Source of the DNA: Clostridiales bacterium
Lineage (GTDB): Bacteria; Bacillota; Clostridia; Oscillospirales; Oscillospiraceae
Reading direction: 5' to 3'
Assembly (NCBI GenBank): GCA_021203685.1
Contig: JAJQAS010000118.1
Span: 1 to 8,474, forward strand
Length of the DNA: 8,474 bases
Part shown: positions 1-5,733 of the stretch, piece after piece
How positions within the stretch are numbered: position 1 is the first letter of the stretch
Layout: every line of letters begins with the position of its first letter
Notes under the pieces: generated by a model
Told to the model about the DNA's origin: nothing
The model's input: the letters and a program-made list of their open reading frames with translations, nothing else
Database searches by the model: none
Program-made: the position numbers and the translations under genes

Positions 1-366
1 AACGGCAACATGATCGAGCTGGTCATCTGCAACAACGACGACATGGCCGCCGGTGCCGTCCAGGCCCTCCAGGCCGCCGGTTATAACAACGGCGAAGGCA
101 CCACCACCATCCCCGTCTTCGGCGTTGATGCCACTGACACCGCCAAGGAACTGATTGCCAACGGCTACATGGTCGGCACCGTCGCTCAGTCCAACACCGG
201 CTATGCCTATGGCCTGAAGTTCCTCATCGACCAGTCTGTCTCCGGCGCAACTCCTTCCGAGGCCGCCGCTGCCCTGGCCGCTGATACGTCCGATTACACC
301 TTCACCCTGGCCGACGACATCGACTGCAAGGTCTACATGGCTTATTCCGCTTACACCGGAGAGTAA
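1..366 (+). CDS. mglB: MglB-like galactose/glucose ABC transporter substrate-binding protein, C-terminal part (5' end outside window)
   Basis: The reading frame is open from base 1 to the TAA at 364-366 and gives the last 121 residues of a periplasmic-binding-protein type I sugar receptor. In Gram-positives such a protein is a lipoprotein that captures sugar outside the cell and hands it to MglC. Seen here are the family blocks VICNNDDMAAGAV, IPVFGVDATD and GYMVGTVAQSNTGYAYG, which align by eye with the E. coli MglB C-terminal lobe (ANNDAMAMGAV, PVFGVDA, GTVLND). The Asn and Asp that hold the sugar in NND and VDA are kept; the later Asn of the LND block appears to be Gln (AQS), so the exact sugar may differ from galactose. 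The signal peptide and start lie upstream of the window. The genes that follow, mglA and mglC, support the assignment. An ATG at base 10 is only an internal methionine, not the start. Confidence 0.9.
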   Translation, partial: NGNMIELVICNNDDMAAGAVQALQAAGYNNGEGTTTIPVFGVDATDTAKELIANGYMVGTVAQSNTGYAYGLKFLIDQSVSGATPSEAAAALAADTSDYTFTLADDIDCKVYMAYSAYTGE

Positions 367-419
367 TTTGCCAACGAATGCTGCTCTCTATGTGACCTGT
401 ATCATGTAAAGCAGAGCTG

Positions 420-459
420 AAAGAGGGCTGCCGCTGTTTCAGTGGACAGCCCTCTTTTT
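420..459 (+). terminator. Strong hairpin with T-tract between mglB and mglA
   Basis: An 11-bp perfect stem (420-430 AAAGAGGGCTG with 447-457 CAGCCCTCTTT) is capped by a second stem (431-436 with 440-445, one G:T pair, loop TTT). A446 is bulged, and the 3' arm runs directly into TTTTT (455-459). This is a textbook intrinsic terminator. Because mglA starts 40 nt later with no recognisable promoter between, partial read-through is likely. That would make the binding protein more abundant than the ATPase and permease, as is usual for such importers. The hairpin would also protect the mglB message from 3' decay. Confidence 0.85.
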
Positions 460-499
460 GATAACAAAAACACAAAAAAGAAGAAAAGGAGGCTGTTAG

Positions 500-1999
500 A
501 TGGAACATTCCGATGTTTTGCTGGAGTTGAAGGACATCGTCAAAACCTTCCCCGGCGTCAAGGCACTGGACCACGCGCAGCTGCGTGTTCGGGCGGGCAC
601 GGTCCACGCTCTGATGGGGGAAAACGGCGCGGGCAAGTCCACCCTGATGAAATGCCTGTTCGGCATTTACCGGAAGGATGAGGGGACCATCCTGCTGGAA
701 GGCAGAGAGGTGGAGTTCAAAACCACCAAGGAGGCCATGGAAAATGGCGTCGCCATGGTCCACCAGGAGCTGAACCAGGCGCTGAAGCGCTCCGTGCTGG
801 ACAACCTGTGGCTGGGCCGCTACCCCACCACTGGCATCATGGTCAACGAAAAGAAAATGCGCGAGGACACCCGGGCAATCTTCGACGAGCTGGAGATCGA
901 CGTGGATATGGATCAGAAGATGAGCGAGCTGCCCGTCTCCAAGCGCCAGATGGTGGAGATCGCCAAGGCAGTCTCCTATAACTCCAAGATCATTATCTTC
1001 GACGAGCCCACCTCCTCCCTGACCGAGGCCGAGGTAGAGCACCTGTTCAAGATCATCAACATGCTCCGGGACAGGGGCTGCGGCATCGTCTACATCTCCC
1101 ATAAGATGGCGGAGATCCTCCGCATCTCCGACGAGGTCACCGTCATGCGAGACGGTCAGTGGGTGGCCACAGAACCTGCCGCTGAACTGGACAACGCCAA
1201 GCTCATCAAACTGATGGTGGGCCGCGAGCTGAGCAACCAGTTCCCTCCCAAGACCAACGAACCCGGCGAGGTGGTTCTGGAGGTGGAAGGGCTCACCGGT
1301 CAGTACAATATGCTCCGGGACGTGTCCTTCCAGGCCCGGAAGGGCGAGATTTTGGGCTTCGCCGGGCTGGACAGCAGCGGCCGTACCGAGACGCTGGAGT
1401 CCATCTTCGGCGTGGCAACACGGCACAGCGGCACCATCCGGCTCAACGGCAGGGAGGTCTCCAACAAGAACTCCAAGCAGTCCCTGGCGGCGGGCTTCGC
1501 CCTCGTGACTGAGGAGCGCCGGGCCACCGGTATCTTCGGCATTCGGAGCATTTTGGACAACACTGTCATCGCCAGCCTGAAAAAGTACCTGGTCCATGGC
1601 CTGTGGCTGGACAACAACGCCATGAAGAAGGCCACCCAATGGGGCATCGACGCCATGGCCACCAAAACGCCTTCCCAGGAGACGAAGATCCGTTCCCTGT
1701 CCGGCGGCAACCAGCAGAAGGTCATCCTGGCCCGGTGGCTGCTGACCAAGCCCGAGGTGCTGATGCTGGACGAACCCACCCGCGGCATCGACGTGGGCGC
1801 GAAATACGAAATTTACCAGCTCATCATCGACCAGGCCAAGGCCGGCACCACGGTGCTGATGGTGTCGTCGGAAATGCCGGAGCTGCTGGGCGTGTGTGAC
1901 CGCATCGTGGTCATGAGCGGCGGCAGAGTGGCCGGCGAGGTAGACGCAAAGAACACCACCCAGGAGGAGATCCTGACGCTGGCCGCAAAATACGTATAA
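500..1999 (+). CDS. mglA: MglA-type sugar ABC transporter ATP-binding protein (two fused ATPase domains)
   Basis: The product is 499 residues, the normal length for MglA/RbsA/XylG-type ATPases that power sugar import from the cytoplasmic face. Domain 1 has Walker A GENGAGKST (40-48), Q-loop Gln89, the family's degenerate signature LPVSKRQ, Walker B IIIFDEPTSS with Asp168/Glu169, and H-loop His201 (YISHK). Domain 2 has the usual non-canonical Walker A GFAGLDSSGRT (from 286, Arg in place of Lys), a perfect signature LSGGNQQ (400-406) and Walker B LMLDEPTRGID (Asp424/Glu425). Segments such as SYNSKIIIFDEPTSSLTEAE and MRDGQW are very close to E. coli MglA. The start is set by AAGGAGG at 486-492, 7 nt before ATG. 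It is followed after 17 nt by mglC, which has its own SD. A ribose- or xylose-type relative is the alternative, but MglC next door argues for galactose/glucose type. Confidence 0.95.
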   Translation: MEHSDVLLELKDIVKTFPGVKALDHAQLRVRAGTVHALMGENGAGKSTLMKCLFGIYRKDEGTILLEGREVEFKTTKEAMENGVAMVHQELNQALKRSVLDNLWLGRYPTTGIMVNEKKMREDTRAIFDELEIDVDMDQKMSELPVSKRQMVEIAKAVSYNSKIIIFDEPTSSLTEAEVEHLFKIINMLRDRGCGIVYISHKMAEILRISDEVTVMRDGQWVATEPAAELDNAKLIKLMVGRELSNQFPPKTNEPGEVVLEVEGLTGQYNMLRDVSFQARKGEILGFAGLDSSGRTETLESIFGVATRHSGTIRLNGREVSNKNSKQSLAAGFALVTEERRATGIFGIRSILDNTVIASLKKYLVHGLWLDNNAMKKATQWGIDAMATKTPSQETKIRSLSGGNQQKVILARWLLTKPEVLMLDEPTRGIDVGAKYEIYQLIIDQAKAGTTVLMVSSEMPELLGVCDRIVVMSGGRVAGEVDAKNTTQEEILTLAAKYV

Positions 2000-2016
2000 A
2001 GGGGGAGGCTACTACC

Positions 2017-3093
2017 ATGAAAAATCCAATCAGATCGCTGCAGCAGACCAGCGCCCACTATAAGACCCTGGACGCCAAGGATCGCCGGTCGTTCATTGCG
2101 GATACCCTGCTGAACAACGCGATCTACATCATCCTGATCGTTTTTATCGTCTTTACTTACACCCAGAACCAGAAGATCATCTCGTCCAGCTCCATTATCA
2201 ACATCCTCACCCTGACGGCGGCGAACCTGCCCATGGCACTGGGCATCGGCGGCTGTATCGTCCTGACGGGCACCGACCTGTCCGCCGGGCGGACGGTGGG
2301 CCTGACGGCAGCTGTCTCCGCCACGCTGCTCCAGTCGCTGACCACCACCAACAAGTTTTTTGAGGGCCTGGGCGAGCTGCCCATCCCCCTGGTGCTGCTG
2401 ATCGCGCTGGCCATTGGCGGCCTGGTGGGCCTGGTCAACGGCTTCTTCGTGGCCAAATTCCAGCTGCACCCCTTCATCGTGACCCTGGCCACCCAGCTTA
2501 TCGTCTACGGCGTCTGCCTGATGTACTATATGTCCAACGGCAACAACGGCCAGTCCATCTCCGGCCTGTCCGACGCTTACAAAAACTGCATCACCGGCAG
2601 CATCATCGGCAACCTGACCGGCATCGTCATCCCCAACTACGTCATATATGCGGTAATTGTGCTGATCATCATGTGGTTTATCTGGAATAAGACCACATTC
2701 GGCAAGAATATGTTTGCTGTCGGCTCCAACCCGGAGGCCGCCAACGTCTCCGGCGTCAACGTGTTCTTCACCACCATGATGGTCCACACCCTGGCGGGCG
2801 TCACCTACGGCTACACCGGCTTTATCGAGGCGGCCCGCATCGGCTCCAACACCGCCAACACCGGCATGAACTACGAGTGCGACGCCATTGCGGCCTGCGT
2901 CATCGGCGGTGTCTCCTTCGTCGGCGGCACCGGCACCATCGGCGGCGTGGTCCTGGGCGTGTTCCTGCTCCGCATCATCTTCGTGGGCCTGAACTTCCTT
3001 TCCGTCTCCGGCAATATGCAGTATATCATCAAGGGCGCCATCATTCTGCTGGCCTGCTCCATTGATATGCGGAAGTACCTGACCAGAAAGTGA
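2017..3093 (+). CDS. mglC: MglC-type galactose/methylgalactoside ABC transporter permease
   Basis: This 358-residue polytopic membrane protein forms the import channel with MglA and receives sugar from MglB. It carries the MglC hallmark blocks GTDLSAGRTVGL (85-96), HPFIVTLATQLIVYGV (151-166), NKTTFGKNMFAVGSNPEAA (224-242, VSGVNV following), EAARIGS (271-277) and ECDAIAACVIGG (287-298). MQYIIKGAIILLA (334-346) lies near the C-terminus. About nine to ten hydrophobic segments are visible, starting near residue 33. It is roughly 20 residues longer than E. coli MglC, owing to a hydrophilic N-terminal extension. ATG at 2017 is preceded by GGGAGG (2003-2008) at 8 nt. It lies 17 nt after mglA and ends 1 nt before the next start codon. 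Confidence 0.95.
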   Translation: MKNPIRSLQQTSAHYKTLDAKDRRSFIADTLLNNAIYIILIVFIVFTYTQNQKIISSSSIINILTLTAANLPMALGIGGCIVLTGTDLSAGRTVGLTAAVSATLLQSLTTTNKFFEGLGELPIPLVLLIALAIGGLVGLVNGFFVAKFQLHPFIVTLATQLIVYGVCLMYYMSNGNNGQSISGLSDAYKNCITGSIIGNLTGIVIPNYVIYAVIVLIIMWFIWNKTTFGKNMFAVGSNPEAANVSGVNVFFTTMMVHTLAGVTYGYTGFIEAARIGSNTANTGMNYECDAIAACVIGGVSFVGGTGTIGGVVLGVFLLRIIFVGLNFLSVSGNMQYIIKGAIILLACSIDMRKYLTRK

Positions 3094-3094
3094 T

Positions 3095-3511
3095 ATGAGC
3101 AGCCAGCGCAACCAACCCCCCGCCGGGGAGGAGAAGCCCGACCAGCCCCGCCGTTACGGGCTGTTCGGCGTCTCCGCCGGGGGCGGAATGTCGGAGGACC
3201 AGCGGAAGAGCATGGCCCGCTGGGCCACTGCCTTTGTGGTGGTCATGGCGGCAGCGTTCCTGATTCTGGTGGTCGCAGGCGCTGGAACCTCCGACGGCTT
3301 GACCGTCACCTTCGACAGCCAGGGCGGCAGCGAAGCGGTGTCCCAGTCCGTCCAGTACGGCGACACCGCAGAAGAGCCGGAAAACGTGGTCCGCGTGGGC
3401 TACACGCTGACCGGCTGGTCCCTGACCCCCGACGGGGCGGAGCTGTGGGACTTCTCCAGTGACATTGTGGAGGAAAACATCACCCTTTACGCGGTGTGGG
3501 AAGCCCAGTGA
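3095..3511 (+). CDS. Small membrane-anchored protein with one InlB-type B-repeat (Listeria-Bacteroides repeat)
   Basis: The 138-residue product has three parts: a polar, Pro/Arg/Glu-rich head (1-42), one hydrophobic helix (about 44-62, ATAFVVVMAAAFLILVV), and one B-repeat (about 69-136). The repeat shows the family pattern VTFDSQGGS...VQYGD...VVRVGYTLTGWSLTPDG...WDFSSDIVEENITLYAVW, as in the Flg_new/InlB B-repeat family. With few charges after the helix, the repeat is predicted to lie outside the cell. The ATG begins 1 nt after the mglC stop (TGATATG). Only a weak purine run (AGAAAG, 3085-3090) precedes it, so translation is probably coupled to mglC. Met32 (3188) could be an alternative start but also lacks a good SD. 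B-repeats are usually adhesive or structural modules of surface proteins; one attached to a sugar importer operon is uncommon and its function here is unknown. Confidence 0.82.
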   Translation: MSSQRNQPPAGEEKPDQPRRYGLFGVSAGGGMSEDQRKSMARWATAFVVVMAAAFLILVVAGAGTSDGLTVTFDSQGGSEAVSQSVQYGDTAEEPENVVRVGYTLTGWSLTPDGAELWDFSSDIVEENITLYAVWEAQ

Positions 3512-3531
3512 CCCCCAAATACCAAACCCAC

Positions 3532-3563
3532 AGGCGGCGAGTCCTCACGGCTCGCCGCCTTTT
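3532..3563 (+). terminator. Intrinsic terminator of the mgl operon
   Basis: AGGCGGCGAG (3532-3541) pairs perfectly over 10 bp with CTCGCCGCCT (3551-3560) around a 9-nt loop, followed by a short T run (3560-3563). It lies 20 nt after the stop of the B-repeat gene and ends the + strand operon before the convergent - strand genes. The T run is short, but a second T-rich stretch (3583-3588) follows. Confidence 0.8.
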
Positions 3564-3583
3564 GGCGGCAGGTCGGGGCGTAT

Positions 3584-3619
3584 TTTTTGCAAAAAGAACC
3601 CCCCGGCGGCGCCGGGGGG
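3584..3619 (-). terminator. Intrinsic terminator for the - strand DUF4160/DUF2442 genes
   Basis: CCCCCCGGC (3599-3607) and GCCGGGGGG (3611-3619) form a 9-bp all-GC stem with a 3-nt loop. Read on the - strand the stem is followed by TTCTTTTT (3598-3591) and, beyond a GC pair, more T-pairing bases. It begins 12 nt after the DUF2442 stop codon on the - strand. It faces the mgl terminator, so the two transcription units are insulated from each other. Confidence 0.8.
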
Positions 3620-3631
3620 GGCGGGTGAGAG

Positions 3632-3928
3632 TCATACTGCATCGTCCAGCGGGTCGGCCACAGCCGGGGCCGAATAGACGGTGAAAGGGTCGATGTCGAT
3701 ACAGTTTGCCGGGTCATAGTGACCGGACAAATCCCAGGCCACGGTGTCGTTCAGCACGGTGAGCCGATCACGGAAGAAATCTTCGTCGCCAAGAGGTGCG
3801 AACACGCCGCCCCGCTCGATGTGGGGCTGCATATCGTAGCACCGGATGCTCCCATCGGTGAAGTAAGCGTAAACTGTCCGGTTTGTGCCCGGTACAGCCT
3901 GAACGACCACGGGGAAATAGGCGTCCAT
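3632..3928 (-). CDS. DUF2442 domain-containing protein
   Basis: The 98-residue soluble protein has the DUF2442 pattern: an N-terminal strand PVVVQAVPGTNRTVYAYFTDGSIRCYDMQPHI, then GGVFAPLGDEDFFRDRLTVLNDTVAWDLSGHYDPANCIDIDPFTVY. The closing section (TVLNDTVAWDLSG..DPANCIDIDPFTVY) is the most characteristic part. No catalytic motif or membrane segment is visible. ATG 3928 is supported by GGAGG (3940-3936) at 7 nt. The first G of that SD is the last base of the DUF4160 stop codon, so the two genes are 11 nt apart and translated from one message. Function is not established; it pairs with DUF4160, and the pair may form a small two-component unit. It has an acidic tail (DPLDDAV). Confidence 0.82.
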   Translation of the reverse strand: MDAYFPVVVQAVPGTNRTVYAYFTDGSIRCYDMQPHIERGGVFAPLGDEDFFRDRLTVLNDTVAWDLSGHYDPANCIDIDPFTVYSAPAVADPLDDAV

Positions 3929-3939
3929 AAAAGCACCTC

Positions 3940-4203
3940 CTAGAGTGGGGTCACACGGTTCAGGGGCTGTTCGTTTCTTGCCAGCTCCCAGTTTTTCATC
4001 AGTTCGGGCCTGTGCAATTCATTCCAGGCCAGCACCAGTTTGAGCTGGCGGGAGGGCAAAGAGCCGCGAATCACGCAGCCGCTCAACACATCGACCAGTG
4101 CCCGATGACCGCTGTATTCGGCGTGAAAATGAGGCGGATGGTGGTCGTTATAATACATCGTGATTCTGATTCCGTAGAACAGGGATATTTCAGGCATTAT
4201 CAT
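3940..4203 (-). CDS. DUF4160 domain-containing protein
   Basis: The 87-residue product shows the DUF4160 signature: MPEISLFYGIRITMYYNDHHPPHFHAEYSG (3-32), a middle GxLPSRQLKLVLAWNELHRPELMKNWELAR, and a short tail. The His-rich block HHPPHFHAEY (21-30) is the most conserved part and could bind metal or RNA, but no activity is established. Two starts are possible. ATG 4203 has AGGA 8 nt upstream; ATG 4197 (giving MPEIS, the usual family N-terminus) has AAGGA 9 nt upstream. I keep 4203 as the outer limit; 4197 may be the true start. It is the first gene of a two-gene unit with DUF2442 and has its own promoter at 4280-4252. Compact size, the tight pair and a private promoter recall toxin-antitoxin modules, but that is inference. 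Confidence 0.85.
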   Translation of the reverse strand: MIMPEISLFYGIRITMYYNDHHPPHFHAEYSGHRALVDVLSGCVIRGSLPSRQLKLVLAWNELHRPELMKNWELARNEQPLNRVTPL

Positions 4204-4222
4204 TCATCCTTTCCTGTGTCCA

Positions 4223-4233
4223 CCTGAATCAGG
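4223..4233. promoter_or_regulatory. Short palindrome in the DUF4160 leader, possible operator
   Basis: CCTGA-A-TCAGG is an 11-bp palindrome with 5-bp arms lying between the predicted start of transcription and the ribosome binding site of DUF4160. A self-regulating pair could use such a site. The arms are short, so chance is a serious alternative. Confidence 0.3.
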
Positions 4234-4251
4234 AGGAAGTTTCTTAATGAA

Positions 4252-4280
4252 AGTATAACACAGGAATACGATGAAAACAA
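4252..4280 (-). promoter_or_regulatory. Sigma-70-type promoter for the DUF4160-DUF2442 pair
   Basis: On the - strand, TTGTTT (4280-4275) and TATACT (4257-4252) are separated by exactly 17 nt. The -10 is preceded by TG-n (TGTTATACT), an extended -10. Transcription would start near 4245, leaving a leader of about 40 nt. It sits in the 111-bp gap after the flavodoxin gene, so the pair is likely transcribed apart from flavodoxin. Confidence 0.7.
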
Positions 4281-4314
4281 GAGGGATCTGTTTATCGCCT
4301 CATGAATCCGACTC

Positions 4315-4743
4315 TCACAGCGCGGCCAGCGCCTTGCCCAGGGCTTCGCACTGGGCGGTCCCTTCATCGTCGGGGGTCTCAAAGACGGCCAGCCCCTGAC
4401 CGGTGGCGAGGAGCGCGCCCGCGCCTTCGGCACGCTCGGCCCAATCCAGCATCCACTGGCCTTCGGCCCAGGCGTAGCTGCCAAAGAGGGCGACCTTGCG
4501 CCCGCTCAGGCTGCCTTCCAGCTCGGAGAAGAACGGCTCGAACTCGCTCTCCTCCAGCTGCTCGCTGCCCATGGCGGGGCAGCCCAGGGCCAGCAGGTCG
4601 TAGCCCAGGGCGGAGGCGGCGTCGGTCTCGCTGACCTGGAGCAGATCGGTCTCTACCCCGGCGTCGGTCAGGCCCTTTTGGACGGCCTGGGCCATTGCCT
4701 CTGTGTTTCCGGTCATGGACCAGTAAATAACGGCTGCTTTCAT
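4315..4743 (-). CDS. Short-chain flavodoxin
   Basis: The 142-residue cytoplasmic FMN protein carries low-potential electrons and typically replaces ferredoxin when iron is scarce. The phosphate-binding loop YWSMTGNTE (7-15, pattern S/T-x-T-G-x-T) follows the first strand. The flavin-edge loops are ALGCPAMGSEQLEE (52-65) and FGSYAWAEGQWMLDW (87-101), as in clostridial flavodoxins. Length and the high Glu/Asp content are normal for short-chain flavodoxins. ATG 4743 has GAGGTG 8 nt upstream. Downstream genes have their own promoter, and no clear terminator follows the stop. The neighbourhood (DUF3793, feoA, feoA, feoB) fits an iron-limitation role. No GTTAG-N6-CTAAC box is seen in front of it, so direct control by the same regulator is not shown; transcription could read through from DUF3793. 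Confidence 0.93.
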   Translation of the reverse strand: MKAAVIYWSMTGNTEAMAQAVQKGLTDAGVETDLLQVSETDAASALGYDLLALGCPAMGSEQLEESEFEPFFSELEGSLSGRKVALFGSYAWAEGQWMLDWAERAEGAGALLATGQGLAVFETPDDEGTAQCEALGKALAAL

Positions 4744-4766
4744 AATACATACACCTCGGTTTTTTA

Positions 4767-4912
4767 TTTTAGCTTTTAGCTATTAGCTTTTAGTGCCTGA
4801 CTTGTCGCTGGTCGCGCTTTATGAACGGTTCTTTTCACTTTTCGTTTTACGCGCTTCGCGTTCCGTCGGCAGTGCCTGGCTAACGGCTAACAGCCAATGG
4901 CTAATAGCTTAT
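4767..4912. repeat. Heptamer-repeat element with inverted end arrays (MITE/REP-like)
   Basis: The gap between flavodoxin and DUF3793 is made largely of 7-nt units. The left end (4767-4794) reads TTTTAGC, TTTTAGC, TATTAGC, TTTTAGT. The right end (4878-4912) reads GGCTAAC, GGCTAAC, AGCCAAT, GGCTAAT, AGCTTAT, the same theme in inverse orientation; AGCTATTAGC (4778-4787) and GCTAATAGCT (4900-4909) are exact inverted copies. AGTGCCTG stands at the inner edge of both arrays (4792-4799, 4871-4878). The core has more 7-nt doublets: GTCGCTG/GTCGCGC (4804-4817), CTTTTCA/CTTTTCG/TTTTACG (4831-4851), CGCGCTT/CGCGTTC (4850-4863). No protein is encoded. It could be a small non-autonomous mobile repeat or a transcript-end structure for DUF3793. 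Confidence 0.6.
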
Positions 4913-4913
4913 C

Positions 4914-5474
4914 TCAGCAGGCACGGAGGATGTCGTCCAGCTCCATGCCATGGCTGGCCTGTTCGATGACGCTGCTGCGGCTGTCCCGGTAGGCCCGGAA
5001 GAGCTGCTTGGCCCGGTTCACGTCGCCGTAGACCTTCCAGTCGCCGGTATACTTGCAGTTTTCTCCCTTGTTGGCGATGAAGCCCGTCACGTCGTCCAGG
5101 GGGTAGCCCAGGAACAGCCCGATCTCATGGGGGAAGCCGTCCCGCTGAAACCGCTGGCCCAGCAGGGTCAGCTTGGCTTCCAGAGGCAGCGCCTCCTGGT
5201 AGCCCATGCCCTGGAGATACCGGCGCAGCTCCGCCTGACTCAGGCACCGCCGCAGCGCGTCCGGGCAGTAGACCATCACCACAAGGAAACGGTCGTTTTC
5301 CTGCAGCAGCACCATATCGTACCCGTGGCGGCGCAGGGTGCTCTGGCACTCCGCCAGGTCCTGCCGCCAGTTCGGATATTTTTCCTTGTGCAGGGTGAAA
5401 ATATTCGAGGGCTTCACCCGGCGCAGGGTGGGGGAGCAGTTTTGGTACAGGCACCACTTGAATTGTTCAGACAT
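4914..5474 (-). CDS. DUF3793 family protein
   Basis: The 186-residue soluble protein matches the DUF3793 family of Clostridia. The diagnostic stretch is HEIGLFLGYPLDDVTGF (116-132) followed by IANKGENCKYTGDWKVYGDVNRAKQLFRAYRDSR (133-166). The first half (CSPTLRRVKPSNIFTL, CQSTLRRHGYDMVLLQENDRFLVVMVYCPDALRRCL) is the variable N-terminal domain and holds several cysteines. No signal peptide, membrane segment or known catalytic motif is visible, and no biochemical function is established. ATG 5474 is the only possible start (an in-frame TGA lies 9 nt upstream) and has AAAGGA 9 nt before it. It is transcribed away from feoA from a promoter overlapped by a GTTAG-N6-CTAAC box. This suggests it belongs to the same metal-responsive set as FeoAB and probably flavodoxin. 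Confidence 0.88.
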   Translation of the reverse strand: MSEQFKWCLYQNCSPTLRRVKPSNIFTLHKEKYPNWRQDLAECQSTLRRHGYDMVLLQENDRFLVVMVYCPDALRRCLSQAELRRYLQGMGYQEALPLEAKLTLLGQRFQRDGFPHEIGLFLGYPLDDVTGFIANKGENCKYTGDWKVYGDVNRAKQLFRAYRDSRSSVIEQASHGMELDDILRAC

Positions 5475-5494
5475 CGTGCATCATCCTTTCCGTT

Positions 5495-5525
5495 TAACCG
5501 GAGGGAGCAGGTCAAACTCCGGTTA
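5495..5525 (-). promoter_or_regulatory. Hairpin in the DUF3793 leader, alternative to the palindrome beside it
   Basis: TAACCGGAG (5495-5503) and CTCCGGTTA (5517-5525) are perfect 9-bp inverted arms with a 13-nt loop, just upstream of the DUF3793 ribosome binding site. Bases 5521-5525 (GGTTA) are also one arm of the neighbouring palindrome 5521-5538 (GGTTA-N8-TAACC), so in the leader RNA only one of the two stems can form. No T-tract follows, so it is not a terminator. Confidence 0.45.
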
Positions 5526-5537
5526 GCATAGGATAAC
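5522..5537. promoter_or_regulatory. Operator-like box 1 (GTTAG-N6-nTAAC), DUF3793 leader
   Basis: GTTAGCATAGGATAAC matches the GTTAG-N6-CTAAC pattern with one mismatch (ATAAC for CTAAC); with flanks it is GGTTA-N8-TAACC. It lies about 70 nt inside the predicted DUF3793 transcript, 48 bp upstream of the start codon, where a bound repressor would act as a roadblock or strengthen looping with box 2. Confidence 0.55.
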
Positions 5538-5606
5538 CAAAAGGGAGAAAAGAAACCGCGTTTCGCAGCGGCAATTGCTGGGGACTGACAGGAGCGTCCC
5601 TGGCAA

Positions 5607-5626
5607 GAGTTAGCATACACTAACTC
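5607..5626. promoter_or_regulatory. Operator-like box 2 (perfect palindrome over the DUF3793 -10)
   Basis: The core GTTAGCATACACTAAC (5609-5624) extends to 7-bp perfect arms GAGTTAG/CTAACTC around CATACA. It overlaps the whole -10 element of the divergent DUF3793 promoter (5617-5612), a position expected for direct repression. Confidence 0.7.
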
Positions 5627-5640
5627 GCCGGGATTGTCAA
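5612..5640 (-). promoter_or_regulatory. Sigma-70-type promoter for DUF3793
   Basis: On the - strand a perfect -35 TTGACA (5640-5635) and a -10 TATGCT (5617-5612) are 17 nt apart. Transcription would start near 5605 and give a leader of about 130 nt that contains box 1 and the 5495-5525 hairpin. Confidence 0.7.
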
Positions 5641-5733
5641 GAGGAAATTTGCCCACACGGCAAAAAATCCTCGTGTACAAGCGTCCAAAAATGGCCGGGA
5701 CAGGGGAGGGGTTCCTTGTGATTTTGGACAGAG

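Noticed and set aside
302..1639. Long - strand open frame (445 codons) opposite mglA
   Set aside because: It is antisense to a clear MglA, has low-complexity His/Gly/Val/Asp-rich composition typical of a GC-rich shadow frame, and lacks a family pattern or a ribosome binding site.
1813..3111. Long - strand open frame (432 codons) opposite mglA/mglC
   Set aside because: Same Gly/Asp/His/Gln-rich shadow composition; it overlaps two well-supported genes on the other strand.
3459..3717. Small open frames on both strands across the terminator region
   Set aside because: They run through two strong terminator hairpins and have Arg/Pro-rich shadow composition without a ribosome binding site.
4878..4897. 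CTAAC half-sites in the heptad array as possible operator boxes for flavodoxin
   Set aside because: Neither CTAAC has a GTTAG partner at the 6-nt spacing; they are explained by the heptamer repeat.
4767..4912. CRISPR array
   Set aside because: The units are 7 nt without spacers of constant length, and no cas genes are near.
5641..5672. Imperfect hairpin between the two divergent promoters
   Set aside because: It lies upstream of both predicted starts, so it would not be in either transcript; the 5+6-bp arms with an internal loop may be chance in a partly AT-rich stretch.
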